Source: Symsagittifera roscoffensis (Eukaryota > Xenacoelomorpha > Acoela > Convolutidae). From it: 64,000 bases of DNA. The notes under the pieces were generated by a model, which had not been told where the DNA came from, did not search any database, and was given only the letters and a program-made list of their open reading frames with translations. Each line of letters opens with the position of its first letter. The first letter of the stretch is position 1. The stretch spans positions 70,121,465 through 70,185,464 of the forward strand of contig NC_087064.1 in the NCBI RefSeq assembly GCF_963678635.1, given 5' to 3'. Both the position numbers and the translations under genes were made by a program. Below, one piece after another: positions 58,401 to 61,400 of this stretch.

Positions 58401-61400
58401 CCTCTAACGTCTATTCGAATTGGCTTCTTGTCCGAGTTTGAGAGACTGTCTTGATAAGTAAAACGGTTAAGAAAATTACTTTTTCGAAGCTCTGGTGTTA
58501 TGTTCAGGTAGAGAGTTGAGTCGTCTGGCAGGACTCACAAGTAGAGTGTGCGAACTCACTGAAGTGCTGGAGGACCTGAAATCAGACAAGTTTGTCAGAC
58601 AGCAAGTGGCTTCTTCGAACACATCAGGTGAGAACGAGGATGTTTGTTATAGTAGCTTTTCAATATAAACAAAAGCCAACAGAAAAAAAATCAGCTTAAA
58701 GTCCTTTCATCTTGTGCTTGAGAATTGGTATGGAATATAACTCAAATGTACGCATCGAAAGAAAGAGAATGTCGACAGGTAATGCCTGCTTTTTTAGCAT
58801 GCATTACCCGTCTGGATGCGATGAGACTTCACCTGTATTAGTAGTAACCGGATAGATAGAGTTTCACCGGATAATAGTGGTGAAATTTTACAAGATAGCG
58901 AACTGCATACCGGATATTGCGAAAATGACGCATTCTAAACCTTTTGACCTGATGTTATTCGATAAGGAAAGGATTCAATTAGGTTAATATACCAACTTAC
59001 TGTGTGAACCATGCGTGCTCATTTCAGATGCATGGTATTCAGTGGCGTACTGAATACCAGTACCTATTTTAAGGGTCATTTGATAGTTTTTTACGACAGC
59101 AGTTTTGGTTGAACCAAAGTTTTCTCAAAGTTCCATTTAGAAATTGAATACCGAGAAGATGCGATGAAGCTTTCAAATTCTCTAGTCTTTTCAATTCAAA
59201 GGACGTCCACTTTCCGGTTGACGTGTTGTCGCTTTTTTTCGGATTTTTTCGAATAATCAGCAACAAGTCGGTCAGTCAAGCCGAATACAGGTACAAGATA
59301 ACCTGTATATAATTTATTATCGCAGTTTCGGGGCTGAAACGCTTTTTGTTCTTAAATTAGAAACTGAAATCATTTTTTTCTTACAACTAATGAAGACAGA
59401 ATCAGTTCTTGAAAAAATTAATGCGTCAAAGGACCGCAAGATATGACAAGAAAACCATGTTGAAAACGGCATATGACGCACTAGTCAGGGGCAGAACAAA
59501 TTTAATCGAGGACAAGGAAAACTGACCGTTTCAATTAACAACATATCGACTAAAAAAAAAACAGTTTCGTTTTCAGCAGCTTGTCTGTAAATTGAGCGCG
59601 TTTTTGTTTCGGCAGCGCCAGCCTCGAAGGATTTGTCTCCAGATGCCAAAAAACTAGCTGGTACAGAAAACAATGACGAAGAGGGACAGGAGCTGACACT
59701 GGCCAGTTTTGGTCTCACTTTACAAAGCAGAGGACACACGATCATATCTGATGGACACATCAAGTCAGTAGCTTCAAGTTTGATTGGCACAGATTTCGTC
59801 CTATTTGTTTAATTAACAGATTTCGTCCCATACAAATTTTGTCCCATATCCAACATCCTATCATCCCATATCCAAATTTGTGGGACGAAATCTGTGTACG
59901 CTTTGAAGGTCGAAATCTGTTGAAATTAAATGGGACGAGATCTTTAATGGGACGAAATCTATAACAGCCGTTATTTTTTTTAGCTTCTTAGCCAGGGTCG
60001 ACAATTTGTTTTCAGACCAGCTGTTTTTCAAAACTGTTTTAAAAGTTGGCTTATTGAAAAGTCAGTTGCTAGTTGAAACCCATTTTTTTTACATATGTTG
60101 AGAGTGAAGTTGAACTAAGCTGTTGTGATGATTTTGTAAAACTAACGCTTAGGGAACTGTTGGAAAATACCTTATTATCCTAGGTTACTTATTTTTATTT
60201 ATGGGCTTTGTCATATGGTACTTTAATGGACGATCTTTCAGGCTAATGCTTCAATGGTTGTAACTCCTGTTGATGAAACAATCTTTAATGTCATATAAGG
60301 CTGAAGCAATTTGTTTTATTAATTTCTGTCATTTTCATAGATTTTTTTTACTTCTTTTTACTTCTATTTTCTTCTTTTTAATTCTATTTTTACTTCCATA
60401 CTTTTATTTTACTTCAATTTGGGCTATTTATAGACCACCAGACAGTTGATAACGGTTTTTCGGCGTCGTTAATCACTACTGATTGGCTTTTTTTAATGCT
60501 TCGCGGTTTCTCATACTGTACTGAATTAACCAAGGCAAGTCAAGTAATTTTTTTACACTCGCGAGCAGAACTAGACATCTGCTTCTCGTAAGCAGAATTT
60601 CAAGTCGATGAGAAATTAGGTTTTACAAGCTCACATGACTTGGCATGCACACTAATGTGCTCAACTTCTTGAGTACAGGTAGTCTTTTTAAAGAGTAATG
60701 AACTTAGTGAGTACTCTTATAAAGGTCTTTACTGGTGATTTTTTCTGTTTTTTATTCAGGAAAAAGTCTTAAATTGTTTACACTCAATTTTGATTTTCCG
60801 AAGTTTGACTTCCGATTTCTTTTCAAATTCACTTCATTTCCTTTTTTAAAAGAAAGGCAAACTCCATTGACGAACAGCAAAATGCAAACGGTACGAATAA
60901 CGTGATCGGCTTCTACTTTTGAAAATTGAATTTAATTATCACTGCTAATACAATTTTTTATTGACAAAAACGATTTGTTAATTTTTTTTCAAGTTTTTCT
61001 GTTTGATTTCAGTCAAATTTGTATCGCAAATGGTGCGAAGCTCAGCTTCGCCTCTGTGTGGATTGTTGGTTTCTTTCGCCTTTATTCAGCTGTATATGCT
61101 TGTTGGCTTCCTTGGTCTAGGGGCAACGCGGTCCCTTCGCAGCCAAAGGTCTAGGATTCGATTATCGGCAGGTCCTTGTATTTTTTATTAGGTATGAAAC
61201 TGAATATTTTTGTCCAGGACTTATAATAATTTCGGCGTATGCTTTATCGGCTAATTGAACTATATTTTTAAACATTCGAACGCCGAAAATTGGTTACTGT
61301 TTGTCGATAGTAGTGTAAAAATTTAGCTGTTTTTCTCAGCTTTTCTGATTGTTTTATTGCAATGCTTATTGTTTGATAAAAATTTTCCAGACTAACGACT

